A stretch of 64,000 bases of DNA, taken from contig WGMM01000035.1 in NCBI GenBank assembly GCA_016125085.1, forward strand, positions 1 to 64,000. The letters are read 5' to 3'. The first letter of the stretch is position 1. The number at the start of each line of letters is the position of its first letter. The notes under the pieces were generated by a model. That model did no database searches, had not been told where the DNA came from, and saw only the letters and a program-made list of their open reading frames with translations. A program made the position numbers and the translations under genes. Below, piece after piece: positions 18,026 through 27,307 of the stretch. This stretch comes from a bacterium (GTDB taxonomy: Bacteria; Planctomycetota; Planctomycetia; Isosphaerales; Isosphaeraceae).

Positions 18026-20119
18026 ATGATGACGAGCATTCGTAACAAATTGATCCTGGCCATGTTAGGCATCAGCCTGATTTCTGTCGTACTCATCGGC
18101 ATCATGGGATACAAAAAGGGGTCGAGCGAACTGGTAAGGTTGGGCAGGGAACGGCTCACCTCGATCCGAATCGCCAAACAGGCTCACGTGGAGAAATCGC
18201 TCGAGGAACTGCACAGCCGCACGTCATATCACGCGGACAGCTTTACGATCACGGAGAGCATGGTCAAGTTCGTCGCGGCATTCGAAGAACTTAAGGCGAA
18301 AACGATCACGGACCCGGAGTTCTCCGAAACGAAGGCCTGGTACGAAAATGAATTCGTTCCGGAATTCGAAGAGCATGAACAGAAACTGCCGCAGCTCGAT
18401 CCTCTTTTGCCTGCAAGCACTGCCGCCCGATACCTCCAATTCCGTTACATCGTCAAGAATCCGCATCCGCTTCATGAGAAACGCAAACTCGTTTCATGCG
18501 AAGACGGAACCACATACGACGAAGTCCACAAAGCCTATCAGGAAAAGTACGACAGCTTCCTCAAGTCCTTCGACTACGAAGATCTTCTGTTCTTTCACCC
18601 CGTGACGAGCGAGGTCGTTTACTCGACTCTCAAGCAGATCGAGTTGGGCAGTTCGTTCGAAACCGGACCGTTCGCCCGAACCAAACTCGCCCAGGCCGTT
18701 CGTGCCGTGAATCAGGCGCCGGTCAAAGGCCAGTCACGGATGATCGATTTCGAATGGTACGTCCCGGCGTTCGGACACCCGATCGCGTTCATGATCTGCC
18801 CGGTCTATAAAAATGACAAGTTTCAGGGCACCATGGCGATCGCGATCGCGACCGACAATTTCAACAAAATTCTCTTCGCCGACAATCAGGACAAGTTTCC
18901 CGGACTGGAAAAAACAGGCGATATCATCCTGTTCGGTGATGACGGCTACATGCGCAGCGACAGCCGGTTTCTCATGGAAGACTCGAGTCAATACGCGGCC
19001 CGGCTTCGATCCTCCGGCATCAGCGAAGAGATCGTAAGCAAGATGCTCAATTATGACTCCACGATCATGATTCTCCCCGTTCGGCCAGAAAATGCGAAGC
19101 TCACCTTCGAGCGGAAATCAGGAGTCGGCGAATTCGAGAATCTCTTCGGTGTCAAGATTCTGGCCAGTTACTCGGTAATGAACGTGAAGGACATGAACTG
19201 GGCCATCGTTGCGACCCTGGGGATGGACGAGATCTACCAGGGCGTGAACGAATTCTTGAACATCGCGCTGATCGGCGGCAGTATCGTGGTGCTGCTGAGC
19301 GGCATTCTGGCAGCCATGGCGGGCAGGGCGATCGCAGCCCCCGCGCGCCAGCTCACGCAAGCCGCCAAGGCGTTTTCGAACGGTTTCATGAGTGTCCGCG
19401 TTCACGTGAACTCGCATGACGAAATGGCCGAACTCGCAAAAACGTTCAACGCCATGGCAGAGGAAATCGAAAACCGAACGAGAAACTACAAGGCCAAAGC
19501 TGAGGAAAGCCGTCGGCTTCTGGAAAACATGCTGCCGATGCCGGTTCTCGCCAGGTTCCGTACGAACGAATCCAGGAACGACGATACGCCGTATCAGACG
19601 GAAGCCACCTTGGCTTTCGTGGAAATCGAAGGCCTGGACCGGCTCGTTTCCGATTTTGGCGCAAAGAAAGCCGATTCGCTGGTCAAGGAACTCGTGACCC
19701 GGTTCGACGCCGCAGCCGAAAAGCTCCACGTCGAAAAGCTGAGTTCCACCGGGTCTGGATACTTGGTCGCATGCGGTTTGACGATCTCCCGTTTCGATCA
19801 TACTCCATGCATTCTCAGATTCGCGCAGGAGCTTCTCTGGCAGGTCGCGACTTTCAATGCGGAGAATATCACCCGGGTCTATCTCTCCATTGGTGTGCAT
19901 CGCGGGGGAATCGGCACCGGCAAGATTGGCCGCCATGCATTCATTCATGAACTCTGGGGCCGTACGATCGACCTGGCGAAGGAAATCAGCGAAATCGAAG
20001 GCAAATCGGCGATCCGGGTCTCCCGGGAAGTCGTCGACAGAGTCGGCGATCACACCCGCTTCGAATTCGTCCGCGACGAGATCGGTACGGAAGAGCCGGC
20101 ATGGACTCTGATCCATTGA
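18026..20119 (+). CDS. receptor 3: Cache-HAMP-class III pseudocyclase
   Basis: A 697-residue paralogue: TM1 near residues 8-28, a Cache-like outer domain (RYLQFRYIVKNPH, DYEDLLFFHP, GDIILFGDDGYMRSDSR), TM2 near 410-433 (LIGGSIVVLLSGILAAMAG), HAMP, an S-helix ending RRLLENMLPMPVLARF, and a cyclase-like domain. Metal Asp1 is Glu533, substrate Lys is Ser573, metal Asp2 is Ser577, the transition-state Asn is Asp and the Arg is Glu (GRTIDLAKEI). GVHRGGIGTG and ELWGRT are conserved. An ATG directly preceding the start (MMTSIRNK) makes the exact first Met uncertain by one residue. The outer domain differs most from its neighbours, as expected for ligand diversification. Confidence 0.88.
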   Translation: MMTSIRNKLILAMLGISLISVVLIGIMGYKKGSSELVRLGRERLTSIRIAKQAHVEKSLEELHSRTSYHADSFTITESMVKFVAAFEELKAKTITDPEFSETKAWYENEFVPEFEEHEQKLPQLDPLLPASTAARYLQFRYIVKNPHPLHEKRKLVSCEDGTTYDEVHKAYQEKYDSFLKSFDYEDLLFFHPVTSEVVYSTLKQIELGSSFETGPFARTKLAQAVRAVNQAPVKGQSRMIDFEWYVPAFGHPIAFMICPVYKNDKFQGTMAIAIATDNFNKILFADNQDKFPGLEKTGDIILFGDDGYMRSDSRFLMEDSSQYAARLRSSGISEEIVSKMLNYDSTIMILPVRPENAKLTFERKSGVGEFENLFGVKILASYSVMNVKDMNWAIVATLGMDEIYQGVNEFLNIALIGGSIVVLLSGILAAMAGRAIAAPARQLTQAAKAFSNGFMSVRVHVNSHDEMAELAKTFNAMAEEIENRTRNYKAKAEESRRLLENMLPMPVLARFRTNESRNDDTPYQTEATLAFVEIEGLDRLVSDFGAKKADSLVKELVTRFDAAAEKLHVEKLSSTGSGYLVACGLTISRFDHTPCILRFAQELLWQVATFNAENITRVYLSIGVHRGGIGTGKIGRHAFIHELWGRTIDLAKEISEIEGKSAIRVSREVVDRVGDHTRFEFVRDEIGTEEPAWTLIH

Positions 20120-20264
20120 CGGATTTTCCGGATCCTCCCTTCGAAGAAGTCCCGTTTCGAGACGATTTCTGATCCCCTACCGGCTGCGCAAGAATGACTT
20201 GCAAAAAAAAGCCCATGCGGATTCGAGAAGATTCAGGTATATTCGAACATGTCATGAGTTTTGT

Positions 20265-20281
20265 CCGTAAATCGTTTACGG
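20265..20281. promoter_or_regulatory. palindrome CCGTAAA-TCG-TTTACGG upstream of receptor 4
   Basis: Perfect 7-bp arms with a 3-nt centre, 84 nt before the receptor 4 start. The shape suits a dimeric regulator or a short RNA hairpin. The same sequence was not noticed before the other receptors. Confidence 0.4.
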
Positions 20282-20284
20282 GAA

Positions 20285-20321
20285 ATGCCTGACCGCCTTC
20301 TGGCGTGTAACTGTCGGGCAT
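20285..20321 (+). promoter_or_regulatory. compound stem-loop in the leader of receptor 4
   Basis: ATGCC-T-GAC pairs with GTC-G-GGCAT around an internal CGCC-TTCT-GGCG hairpin. It is followed by GGGAAGTCTC rather than a T-run. It could be a weak terminator for receptor 3, or a structured leader; no known riboswitch class was recognised. Confidence 0.35.
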
Positions 20322-20364
20322 GGGAAGTCTCTGATTCTTTCGACCGAGACCGGAGAGAGCGATC

Positions 20365-22464
20365 TTGAAGCTGAGCCTGCGGAGAAAAACGGTAATCGCA
20401 CTTCTCGCGATCAGTTTTGCCTCTTCGACCGCCACCGGCCTGCTGGGCATTTACCGGAGTCACGTGGTGCTGACTCAGGCGGCATTGGACAGGATGTCGG
20501 CTTTGCGCGTCGCGAAACAGGGCGAAGTCAGCCGTTACCTTGAGCATGTCGCGGACCACGTTCGCTTGATGAGCAGGACCCCTGCGACGATCCAGGCTTC
20601 AGAGAAATTCGTAAAGGCGTTCGAGGCATTGAATGATAAAGCTGAGACGCCGGAAGAATCGGAACGAATCCGTAAATACTATCAGGATCAATTTCTACTC
20701 ACTCTGAACGAGCACGGCGATACAGGCACTACTATCGACTCGATTTTGCCGACTTCGCGGGCGGCTCGTTATCTTCAGGACCGTTTCATCATTCGCAACC
20801 CGAATTCGATCTATGAAAAATCGAAACTCCTCGATATGGGCGACGGATCGGAATATTCGAAAGTACACGCCGAATTTCATCCGAATTATCTCGAATCGGC
20901 ACTGGAACTGGACTACTACGACCTCATGATTTTCCATCCTGAGACACGGGAACTGGTCTACACGATAAAAAAAGAGATCGACCTGGGCAGTTCGTACCGA
21001 AATGGTCCGTTCGCTTCGACCAAACTCGCGCAAGCCGTGAATTCGATCGATTCTTCGACGGCGCGAGATACCGTCCTGTTCGTGGACTTCGAATTCTACA
21101 CGCCAAGTTATGGCCACCCGGCCATGTTTCTGGTGAGTCCGATTCGCCGGGGCGATCGACTGACCGGCATCTTCGCTCTGCAGTTTTCCCCGGACCGGCT
21201 CAATCGCATTTTCGCAGGCGGAAACCCGAGCGAAACACTGGGCCTGGGTCAAACGGGCGAATCGTTCCTGGTCGGCAAGGATGGCTTCATGCGCAGCGAT
21301 TCTCGCCATTTGATCGAAAATCAGCAAGCTTACTTCGACTCTTTACGCAAGTCAGGTCATGACGAAAAAGAAATCCAGCGCATGCGGAATTTCGGATCGA
21401 CAATTCTGACGGTCCACCGCAACCCGGAATCGATCCGCCAGATCTTTGATCTCGGAACGAACACGACAATCATGGCGAACCTGTTGAATGCACCTGTAAT
21501 CACGAGCTATGCGCCGATTCAGATCGGCGGGCTGGACTGGGCCATCGTCGCTCAAATCGACGAGAGCGAAGCTCTTGAACCTGAACGCAAGTTCATCATA
21601 GAAGCGGGTGTTGCGCTTGCTGCCATTTTGTGCCTGAGTGGCCTGGCCGCTCTCGTGGCAGGCGCGGCACTATCACGGCCTGTTCTTCGATTGACTCAGG
21701 CCGTCCGGGCGTTCGTGAACGGGTTCCGGGACGTGCGAGTCTCGATCGACTCCGGCGACGAGGTGGCCGAATTGGCCCAAGCTTTCAACACGATGGCTTC
21801 GGAGATCGGAAACAACGAAAACCGCCTGAAGCAGCAGGTCGAGAAGAACCGCCGGCTGCTGGAAAACTTTCTTCCGGCGACCGTCCTGGCGCGACTCAGG
21901 CGTAACCTCGACGATGACGCATCGACATATCGCGATGCGACACTGGCTTTCGTCGAGGTCGAGGGGCTCGATCATCTTTTCGAATACTTCGATACGAACA
22001 AGGCCAACGACCTGCTGCAGGCTCTTGCAGCCTCGTTCGATGAAGTCGCTGCCAGACATGGTGTCGAAAAGCTCTCTTCCAGTGGTGGCGGTTATCTGGC
22101 TGCGTGCGGATTGAAAGATCCTATATTCGACCACACGCCAAGAATTCTGGCGTTCTCGCAAGAACTGGAGAACCTGATCGCCATTTTCAACGCTCAGAAC
22201 TTCACCCGTCTTCAATTGTCGATCGGCATCCACAGGGGCCCCATACATACCGGCCGCATCGGCCGAAACGAATTCGTGAATAACCTGTGGGCGAGGACGG
22301 TCAGCCTCGCGACCGAAATCCAGCCGACCCTCGGGCGATCGGCCATCCGTGTCTCCGACGAGGTCAAATCGAGGGTTATGGGACATCCGGAATTCCAATT
22401 CGAAAGTGATACCGGTGTCAGAAATTCCGAGGCCTGGACTTTACGGCCTGGCCATCCGTCCTGA
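20365..22464 (+). CDS. receptor 4: Cache-HAMP-class III pseudocyclase (TTG start)
   Basis: A 699-residue paralogue. It starts with TTG at 20365; GGAGAGAG a few bases upstream and alignment of the N-terminus (KLSLRRKTVIALLAISFAS, TM1) with the other receptors support this. The outer Cache-like domain has RYLQDRFIIRNPN, YYDLMIFHP and GESFLVGKDGFMRSDSR. TM2, HAMP and an S-helix ending RRLLENFLPATVLARL follow. Cyclase positions: Glu531 for metal Asp1, Ser571 for substrate Lys, Gly575 for metal Asp2, Ser for the transition-state Asn and Glu for the Arg (ARTVSLATEI). It keeps GIHRGPIHTG. A perfect 8-bp hairpin without T-run (22485-22506) follows the stop. Confidence 0.88.
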   Translation: MKLSLRRKTVIALLAISFASSTATGLLGIYRSHVVLTQAALDRMSALRVAKQGEVSRYLEHVADHVRLMSRTPATIQASEKFVKAFEALNDKAETPEESERIRKYYQDQFLLTLNEHGDTGTTIDSILPTSRAARYLQDRFIIRNPNSIYEKSKLLDMGDGSEYSKVHAEFHPNYLESALELDYYDLMIFHPETRELVYTIKKEIDLGSSYRNGPFASTKLAQAVNSIDSSTARDTVLFVDFEFYTPSYGHPAMFLVSPIRRGDRLTGIFALQFSPDRLNRIFAGGNPSETLGLGQTGESFLVGKDGFMRSDSRHLIENQQAYFDSLRKSGHDEKEIQRMRNFGSTILTVHRNPESIRQIFDLGTNTTIMANLLNAPVITSYAPIQIGGLDWAIVAQIDESEALEPERKFIIEAGVALAAILCLSGLAALVAGAALSRPVLRLTQAVRAFVNGFRDVRVSIDSGDEVAELAQAFNTMASEIGNNENRLKQQVEKNRRLLENFLPATVLARLRRNLDDDASTYRDATLAFVEVEGLDHLFEYFDTNKANDLLQALAASFDEVAARHGVEKLSSSGGGYLAACGLKDPIFDHTPRILAFSQELENLIAIFNAQNFTRLQLSIGIHRGPIHTGRIGRNEFVNNLWARTVSLATEIQPTLGRSAIRVSDEVKSRVMGHPEFQFESDTGVRNSEAWTLRPGHPS

Positions 22465-22484
22465 TCGATTCGAGCCGGGCCCGT

Positions 22485-22506
22485 GGATCGATTTCCGGAT
22501 CGATCC
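22485..22506 (+). other. hairpin just downstream of receptor 4
   Basis: GGATCGAT/ATCGATCC arms with a 6-nt loop, 20 nt after the stop codon. There is no T-run, so terminator function is uncertain. GATCGAT recurs three times within about 45 bases here. Confidence 0.4.
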
Positions 22507-22677
22507 GGTATCTCGTCCAAGAAGAAGCCTGTTGACGTCGCTTCTTCGGAACGTCGGCATCAATATCGCATGCGGATACGATTCCGAAACTTGCGCAAGG
22601 TCGATAGGATAGTCCGTCAGGGAAACGTTCCCCATGGTTCGCCCGATGCGATCGAAACCCGTTAAGGCCTGATTGAC

Positions 22678-24774
22678 ATGAAAACCGCAGGTATTCGAGC
22701 CAAAATCATCAGGGCATTTCTGATCGTAAGCCTTTTTGCGGCTGGAGTGACAGGTCTTCTCGGCTATTTGAGCGGCAGATCCGTCCTCACTCAGAGCATC
22801 TACGACAGGCTTACGGGCCTGCGGATTGCGAAGGCGTACCATATCGAAAATTATGTCCGTCTCGTGAGAAATCACGTGCTTTCCATGAGCGACAATCTCA
22901 TGGTCCTCGATGCGATCCGGGATTTTACAACCGCATTCGCCGAACTCGAAAAGTCCACGATCACTCCGGAAGACGCGAAATCGCTTCAGGATTTCTATGC
23001 AGCCACAGTCATTCCGGAATTGAAAAAGCACAGTGAATTCGAGAGCACGGCCGATTCGCTCCTCCCGAAGTCCACGGCAGCCAGACTTTTGCAATCCAGG
23101 TATCTGGTCGCGAACCAAGACGGTGAAGGTCAGGAAAAAGGGAAAAACCCCGTCGATAGTTCCCAGTGGAAGTCAGTCCACGACCGATACGATCCCGTTT
23201 TCGAAAAAATGCGGAAGCTTTTTGGGTACGACGACATCCTGCTGGTTTCGGCCGATAAGGCCGAAGTCGTCTACTCGACAAGTTCCCAGATCGACCTGGG
23301 CGTAACCTTCAGGGAAGGGCCATACGCCACGATCGAACTCGGCAAAGTGGTACGGGAAGTTCTGGCGAGCGGCGACGACGACTTCGTCCGTATCGTGGAC
23401 TTCGAGCCTTATGCGGCGGCCAAAGGCCTCCCGGCCGCGTTCGCGGTGACCGGAATTTTCGAGGGCTCGAAAATTCTCGGAGCCCTCGTTTTTCAATTCC
23501 CTGTCGACCGCATCGACAGTATTCTCTCGGGCGAAAATCGGTGGGCAGAACAGGGATTGGGGAAATCGGGAGAAGTTTTCCTGATGGGTGAAGACGGGTT
23601 CATGCGTAACGACAGCCGATTTCTGAAAGAAGATCTCGACGAGTTCTCGAAGAAGCTTGCCGAATCAGGCGTTTCCCAGGACGCACTGGCCCGGATCGCT
23701 CGGCTCCGAACGACGATCATGACGATGAAGCTCGATTCGCCTGTGATTCAGGAAATTTTCCAGGGGAAATCAGGAACGGAACTCGCGTCGGACTATCTGG
23801 GTGACGTTTCGCTGACGAGCTACGCGCCTCTCGATGTCGAAGGGCTGAAATGGGGTATCGTGGCCAAGATTCATGCCGACGAAGCCCTGAGCCCTCTGCG
23901 CCGGTTCGAAAGACAACTTGCCCTGAGCCTGGCTCTGATCACAGCGCTGACGATTCTGGCGGCTGCTCTTGCGGGCAGCCGTATCGCCGCACCGATCCGT
24001 CAGATCACACAGGCAGCCCGTGCTTTCGCCAGCGGATTCTACGAAGTGCGTGTGCATATCCGGTCGCGCGATGAAGTCCAGGATCTGGCCGAGTCGTTCA
24101 ACTCAATGGCTTTCGAAATCCATTCGAAAACGACGAAATACCGGTCCCAGGTTCAGGAAAACCGCCGATTGCTCGAGAACCTGATGCCGACTTCCGTGAT
24201 GGCTCGAATGCGAGGACGGAAAACGACTGGAGCCGGCGAACCATTCCACACGGACGTCACATTGGTGTTCCTGGAAATCGAAGGACTCTTCGAACTCTAC
24301 GAAAACCGGGATGCAGCGGAGGCTACCCGACTGATCGATTCGCTTCACGCTCAATTCGATGCAGCGACGAGCGATCACGGCGTCGAAAAGCTCAACGCCA
24401 GTGGCGCCGGTTATCTGGCGGCATGCGGCCTCAGCGAGTCCAGGTTCGACCACTCTCAGCGTTCGATCGCTTTCGTCCAGGAAGCGAAATCGATCGTCAA
24501 GCGATTCAACGAAGCCAACGCGACCCACCTGTTCCTGTCTGCGGGCGTGCACCGGGGCCCCGTAACATCAGGCAAACTTGGACGGCATGCTTTCGTCGAC
24601 GAACTCTGGGCACGCACGATCGATCTGGCGAAACGTCCCGAGGAAATGCACGGGCACTCCTCGATCCGTGTCTCTCAGGCCGTCTACGAACGGGTGCACA
24701 ACGACGCTGGCCTGCGCTTTTCCAAGGACCAGGACGAAACCGATCCGGAAAACACGGTCTGGATACTTACCTGA
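22678..24774 (+). CDS. receptor 5: Cache-HAMP-class III pseudocyclase
   Basis: A 698-residue paralogue with TM1 near residues 10-32, a Cache-like outer domain (RLLQSRYLVANQD, GYDDILLVSA, GEVFLMGEDGFMRNDSR), TM2 near 412-432, HAMP, an S-helix ending RRLLENLMPTSVMARM and a cyclase-like domain. Metal Asp1 is Glu533, substrate Lys is Asn573, metal Asp2 is Ala577 and the transition-state Asn is Asp. This is the only copy with Arg aligned at the transition-state Arg position (ARTIDLAKR). GVHRGPVTSG and ELW are conserved. A TAAGG lies about 12 nt before the ATG. A good terminator follows at 24868. Confidence 0.88.
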   Translation: MKTAGIRAKIIRAFLIVSLFAAGVTGLLGYLSGRSVLTQSIYDRLTGLRIAKAYHIENYVRLVRNHVLSMSDNLMVLDAIRDFTTAFAELEKSTITPEDAKSLQDFYAATVIPELKKHSEFESTADSLLPKSTAARLLQSRYLVANQDGEGQEKGKNPVDSSQWKSVHDRYDPVFEKMRKLFGYDDILLVSADKAEVVYSTSSQIDLGVTFREGPYATIELGKVVREVLASGDDDFVRIVDFEPYAAAKGLPAAFAVTGIFEGSKILGALVFQFPVDRIDSILSGENRWAEQGLGKSGEVFLMGEDGFMRNDSRFLKEDLDEFSKKLAESGVSQDALARIARLRTTIMTMKLDSPVIQEIFQGKSGTELASDYLGDVSLTSYAPLDVEGLKWGIVAKIHADEALSPLRRFERQLALSLALITALTILAAALAGSRIAAPIRQITQAARAFASGFYEVRVHIRSRDEVQDLAESFNSMAFEIHSKTTKYRSQVQENRRLLENLMPTSVMARMRGRKTTGAGEPFHTDVTLVFLEIEGLFELYENRDAAEATRLIDSLHAQFDAATSDHGVEKLNASGAGYLAACGLSESRFDHSQRSIAFVQEAKSIVKRFNEANATHLFLSAGVHRGPVTSGKLGRHAFVDELWARTIDLAKRPEEMHGHSSIRVSQAVYERVHNDAGLRFSKDQDETDPENTVWILT

Positions 24775-25117
24775 TCTTCCGGGCATCGATTGGCCGCGTT
24801 CTACGGTTCCGAGCGATTTCTCGTCCAGGGAGTGACGGAGATCCGCTTGCGAATCGAACGAATCGTCCGTGCCTGTCGCGGGGCACGATTTTTCGGGCGA
24901 AACGAATGCGAAGGTTCGAAAACCCCCGAAGAACGGTCCCGAAAGCGTTATGAAAATTCGAGTTTCCAGGGATCGGCCGCCGATGGAAAAGTCTTCGTTT
25001 CGCAACTGTTGAGTCTTCGTTCTCCAGAAATCGTCATTTATCTGCTTGATCGAGCCATTTCGATATCGTAGTTTAAAGTTTATCGTCCGATCCCGATAAT
25101 CAGGTGCAGTTATCAAA
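24775..25117 (+). other. intergenic region between receptors 5 and 6
   Basis: About 340 bases without a supported gene. It holds the terminator of receptor 5 and, towards its end, an AT-rich stretch (about 25030-25115) where the receptor 6 promoter should lie. TTGATC at 25046-25051 is a possible -35, but the matching -10 (TAGTTT) is poor. Confidence 0.5.
24868..24894 (+). terminator. terminator of receptor 5
   Basis: CGTGCC/GGCACG stem with an 8-nt loop followed by ATTTTTCGG, about 95 nt after the stop codon. Confidence 0.65.
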
Positions 25118-27280
25118 ATGCGATTGCGTGTCCGAACGAAACAGATCGCCATTCTCGTATTGATCAGTTCGATTGCGGGAGGATTGACCGGTTACCTTGG
25201 TTACCGAAGCGGCCGCACGGCGCTGAAGCAGAGCGTTCAGGACCGCATGACGGGCATTCGTAATGCGATGGCGTTTCATGTCGAAACCTACTTCGATCTC
25301 GTGCGCAAGCATGCTTTGGCTTATAACCGGAGCGTATTCACGACCCGGCTGATCGCCGATTACGTCGACGGGTTCCAGGGCCTCAAAGAGCGCGAACTGA
25401 ACGACGTCGAGCTGGCGGACCTCCGGAAATACTACACGGATTCGGTTCTGCCGGCCCTGGAACGCAACACGGGCGAACGGCCATCACTTGAGCACATATT
25501 CCCGAAATCGAAAGCGGCTCGCTACCTTCAGCATCGATACCTGCTGAGCGCGGTCCGTACCGGTATGGCTGCTAAGTCCGCGACGATCGTCGACGATTCC
25601 GAGTACGGCGGCTTCCATGCCCGTTACGACACCATCACGAAAAATCTCAAGAGCCTGTTCGGCTACGAGGACATTCTTCTGATCGATGTCGGCTCACGTG
25701 AAATCATCTATTCGATCGACTGCGGTATCGATCTGGGGATGAGCCTTTCAGAAGCGCCCTATGCATCGACGGGCCTCGGTAAGGCCGTGGATCGAATCAT
25801 CGAACGACAGGAAAAAGGGACGGTCGAAATCGTCGACTTCGAGCCGTATCTCGCCAATTACGGCCGCCCGACGTCTTTCCTTGTCTGCCCTGTATTCGAA
25901 GGGGACCGGATGACCGGAATCTTCGCCTATCGTTTCCCGGTCGACCGGTTGTTCGGGATACTCTCCGGCAACGGCAATTGGGACTCGGAAGGGCTCGGGC
26001 TCACTGGCGAAGTTTGCCTGATCGGAACGGATGGATATCTTCGCAACGACAGCCGATTCCTGCGGCAGAGTCAGGAAAGTTACGCGGCATCGCTTGAACG
26101 GGCGGGTCACGACCGCGAGTCGATCGAGCGAATGCGTCGGCTCGGCACATCGCTTTTGACTGTGCGGTACCCCCAGTCAATCGCCGAAAAGATCGCAAGG
26201 GGCGAGTCCGGCACGGAAATTGGGCTGGATTATCTCGGCAAGGAAGTCGTCATGAGTTATGAGCCGCTCAAGCTGAACGGTCTCAAATGGGGCATCATCA
26301 CGAAAATTACGACTGGCGAAGCGTTCCGGGCTGTGCGCGGCTACAAAGCTGACCTGATCTGGACCATGGGCTGCATCGGAATCGTAACGAGCCTCATCGC
26401 CGGATTCCTGGGCAGACGAATGGCCGAGCCCCTATGCCAGCTGCGTCAGGCGACGAGAGCTTTCAGCAAAGGCTTTTACGGTGTTCGAGTGCGTGTCCGC
26501 TCTCAGGACGAAGTGCAGGATCTCGCGACGACTTTCAACGACATGGCCGCAGAAATCGAGCTTCGGACCGAGAAGTACAGGGAACAGGCGGAGACCAACC
26601 TCAAGCTCCTCCACAATATCATGCCGACGATCGTGACACCGAGGTTCCGGATTCTGGCAGGTGTCTCCGCGGACGACGCATACCCGACAGAAGTGACGCT
26701 GATTTACACTGAGATCGAAGGCTACGACCGAATTTTCGCCTCGTCCGAACCCTCCGCGGCCATGAGGACGATTCGACGTCTGATCGATGAATTTCACGCC
26801 AGCACCGACCGGTTCGGCATCGAGGAACTCAGCACCAGCGGAATGGGCTACCTTGCCGCCTGCGGGCTCAACGAACCTCACTTTGACCACACTCGCAGGG
26901 TACTGGCGTTTGCGATGGAACAAAACCGGATCGTTGCCCGGTTCAACGAAACGCACGATACGGAACTCTACCTTCGCACAGCGATTCATCGTGGCCCGAT
27001 CGCTTTCGGCAATCTCGGCCGCCACTCGTTCATCCATGATGTCTGGTGCAAAACGATCGCTCTGGCTCGCATGCCGAATGAGGATCAGGCCGAAAGTTAC
27101 GTACGAATCTCCAGGTCCGTCTACGACCGCCTCAGCGATATCGAAGAATATCGATTCGTGCCGGAAGATATCGTGGATACCGAAATCGTCTGGATCCTCA
27201 AGTCCTCTCATATCCTGAACGAAGCCGTTCTGAGAAAAGCGGACCGGTTCGAGGACAAATCCCGGAAATTGGCACCCTGA
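25118..27280 (+). CDS. receptor 6: Cache-HAMP-class III pseudocyclase
   Basis: A 720-residue paralogue, last of the array. TM1 is near residues 6-27, the outer Cache-like domain has RYLQHRYLLSA, GYEDILLIDV and GEVCLIGTDGYLRNDSR, TM2 is near 408-430, then HAMP, an S-helix ending LKLLHNIMPTIVTPRF and a cyclase-like domain. It is the most divergent at the active site: metal Asp1 is Glu532, substrate Lys is Ser572 (EELSTSG), metal Asp2 is Met576, the transition-state Asn is Ala and the Arg is Met. It keeps AIHRGPIAFG and the DVW motif, including the Asp of the substrate pair. A basic C-terminal tail of ~20 residues is unique. It is convergent, 27 nt away, with the aminotransferase gene. Confidence 0.88.
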   Translation: MRLRVRTKQIAILVLISSIAGGLTGYLGYRSGRTALKQSVQDRMTGIRNAMAFHVETYFDLVRKHALAYNRSVFTTRLIADYVDGFQGLKERELNDVELADLRKYYTDSVLPALERNTGERPSLEHIFPKSKAARYLQHRYLLSAVRTGMAAKSATIVDDSEYGGFHARYDTITKNLKSLFGYEDILLIDVGSREIIYSIDCGIDLGMSLSEAPYASTGLGKAVDRIIERQEKGTVEIVDFEPYLANYGRPTSFLVCPVFEGDRMTGIFAYRFPVDRLFGILSGNGNWDSEGLGLTGEVCLIGTDGYLRNDSRFLRQSQESYAASLERAGHDRESIERMRRLGTSLLTVRYPQSIAEKIARGESGTEIGLDYLGKEVVMSYEPLKLNGLKWGIITKITTGEAFRAVRGYKADLIWTMGCIGIVTSLIAGFLGRRMAEPLCQLRQATRAFSKGFYGVRVRVRSQDEVQDLATTFNDMAAEIELRTEKYREQAETNLKLLHNIMPTIVTPRFRILAGVSADDAYPTEVTLIYTEIEGYDRIFASSEPSAAMRTIRRLIDEFHASTDRFGIEELSTSGMGYLAACGLNEPHFDHTRRVLAFAMEQNRIVARFNETHDTELYLRTAIHRGPIAFGNLGRHSFIHDVWCKTIALARMPNEDQAESYVRISRSVYDRLSDIEEYRFVPEDIVDTEIVWILKSSHILNEAVLRKADRFEDKSRKLAP

Positions 27281-27307
27281 TCGGGCGGACTCGCAGCGGC
27301 CGATAGT

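Noticed and set aside
20285-20321. possible known riboswitch before receptor 4
   Set aside because: Stem-loop only; conserved loops of c-di-GMP, SAM, TPP or cobalamin riboswitches were not recognised.
10913-27280. receptors as active adenylate or guanylate cyclases
   Set aside because: Both metal-binding Asp positions are substituted in every copy, so an active-cyclase label is not supported.
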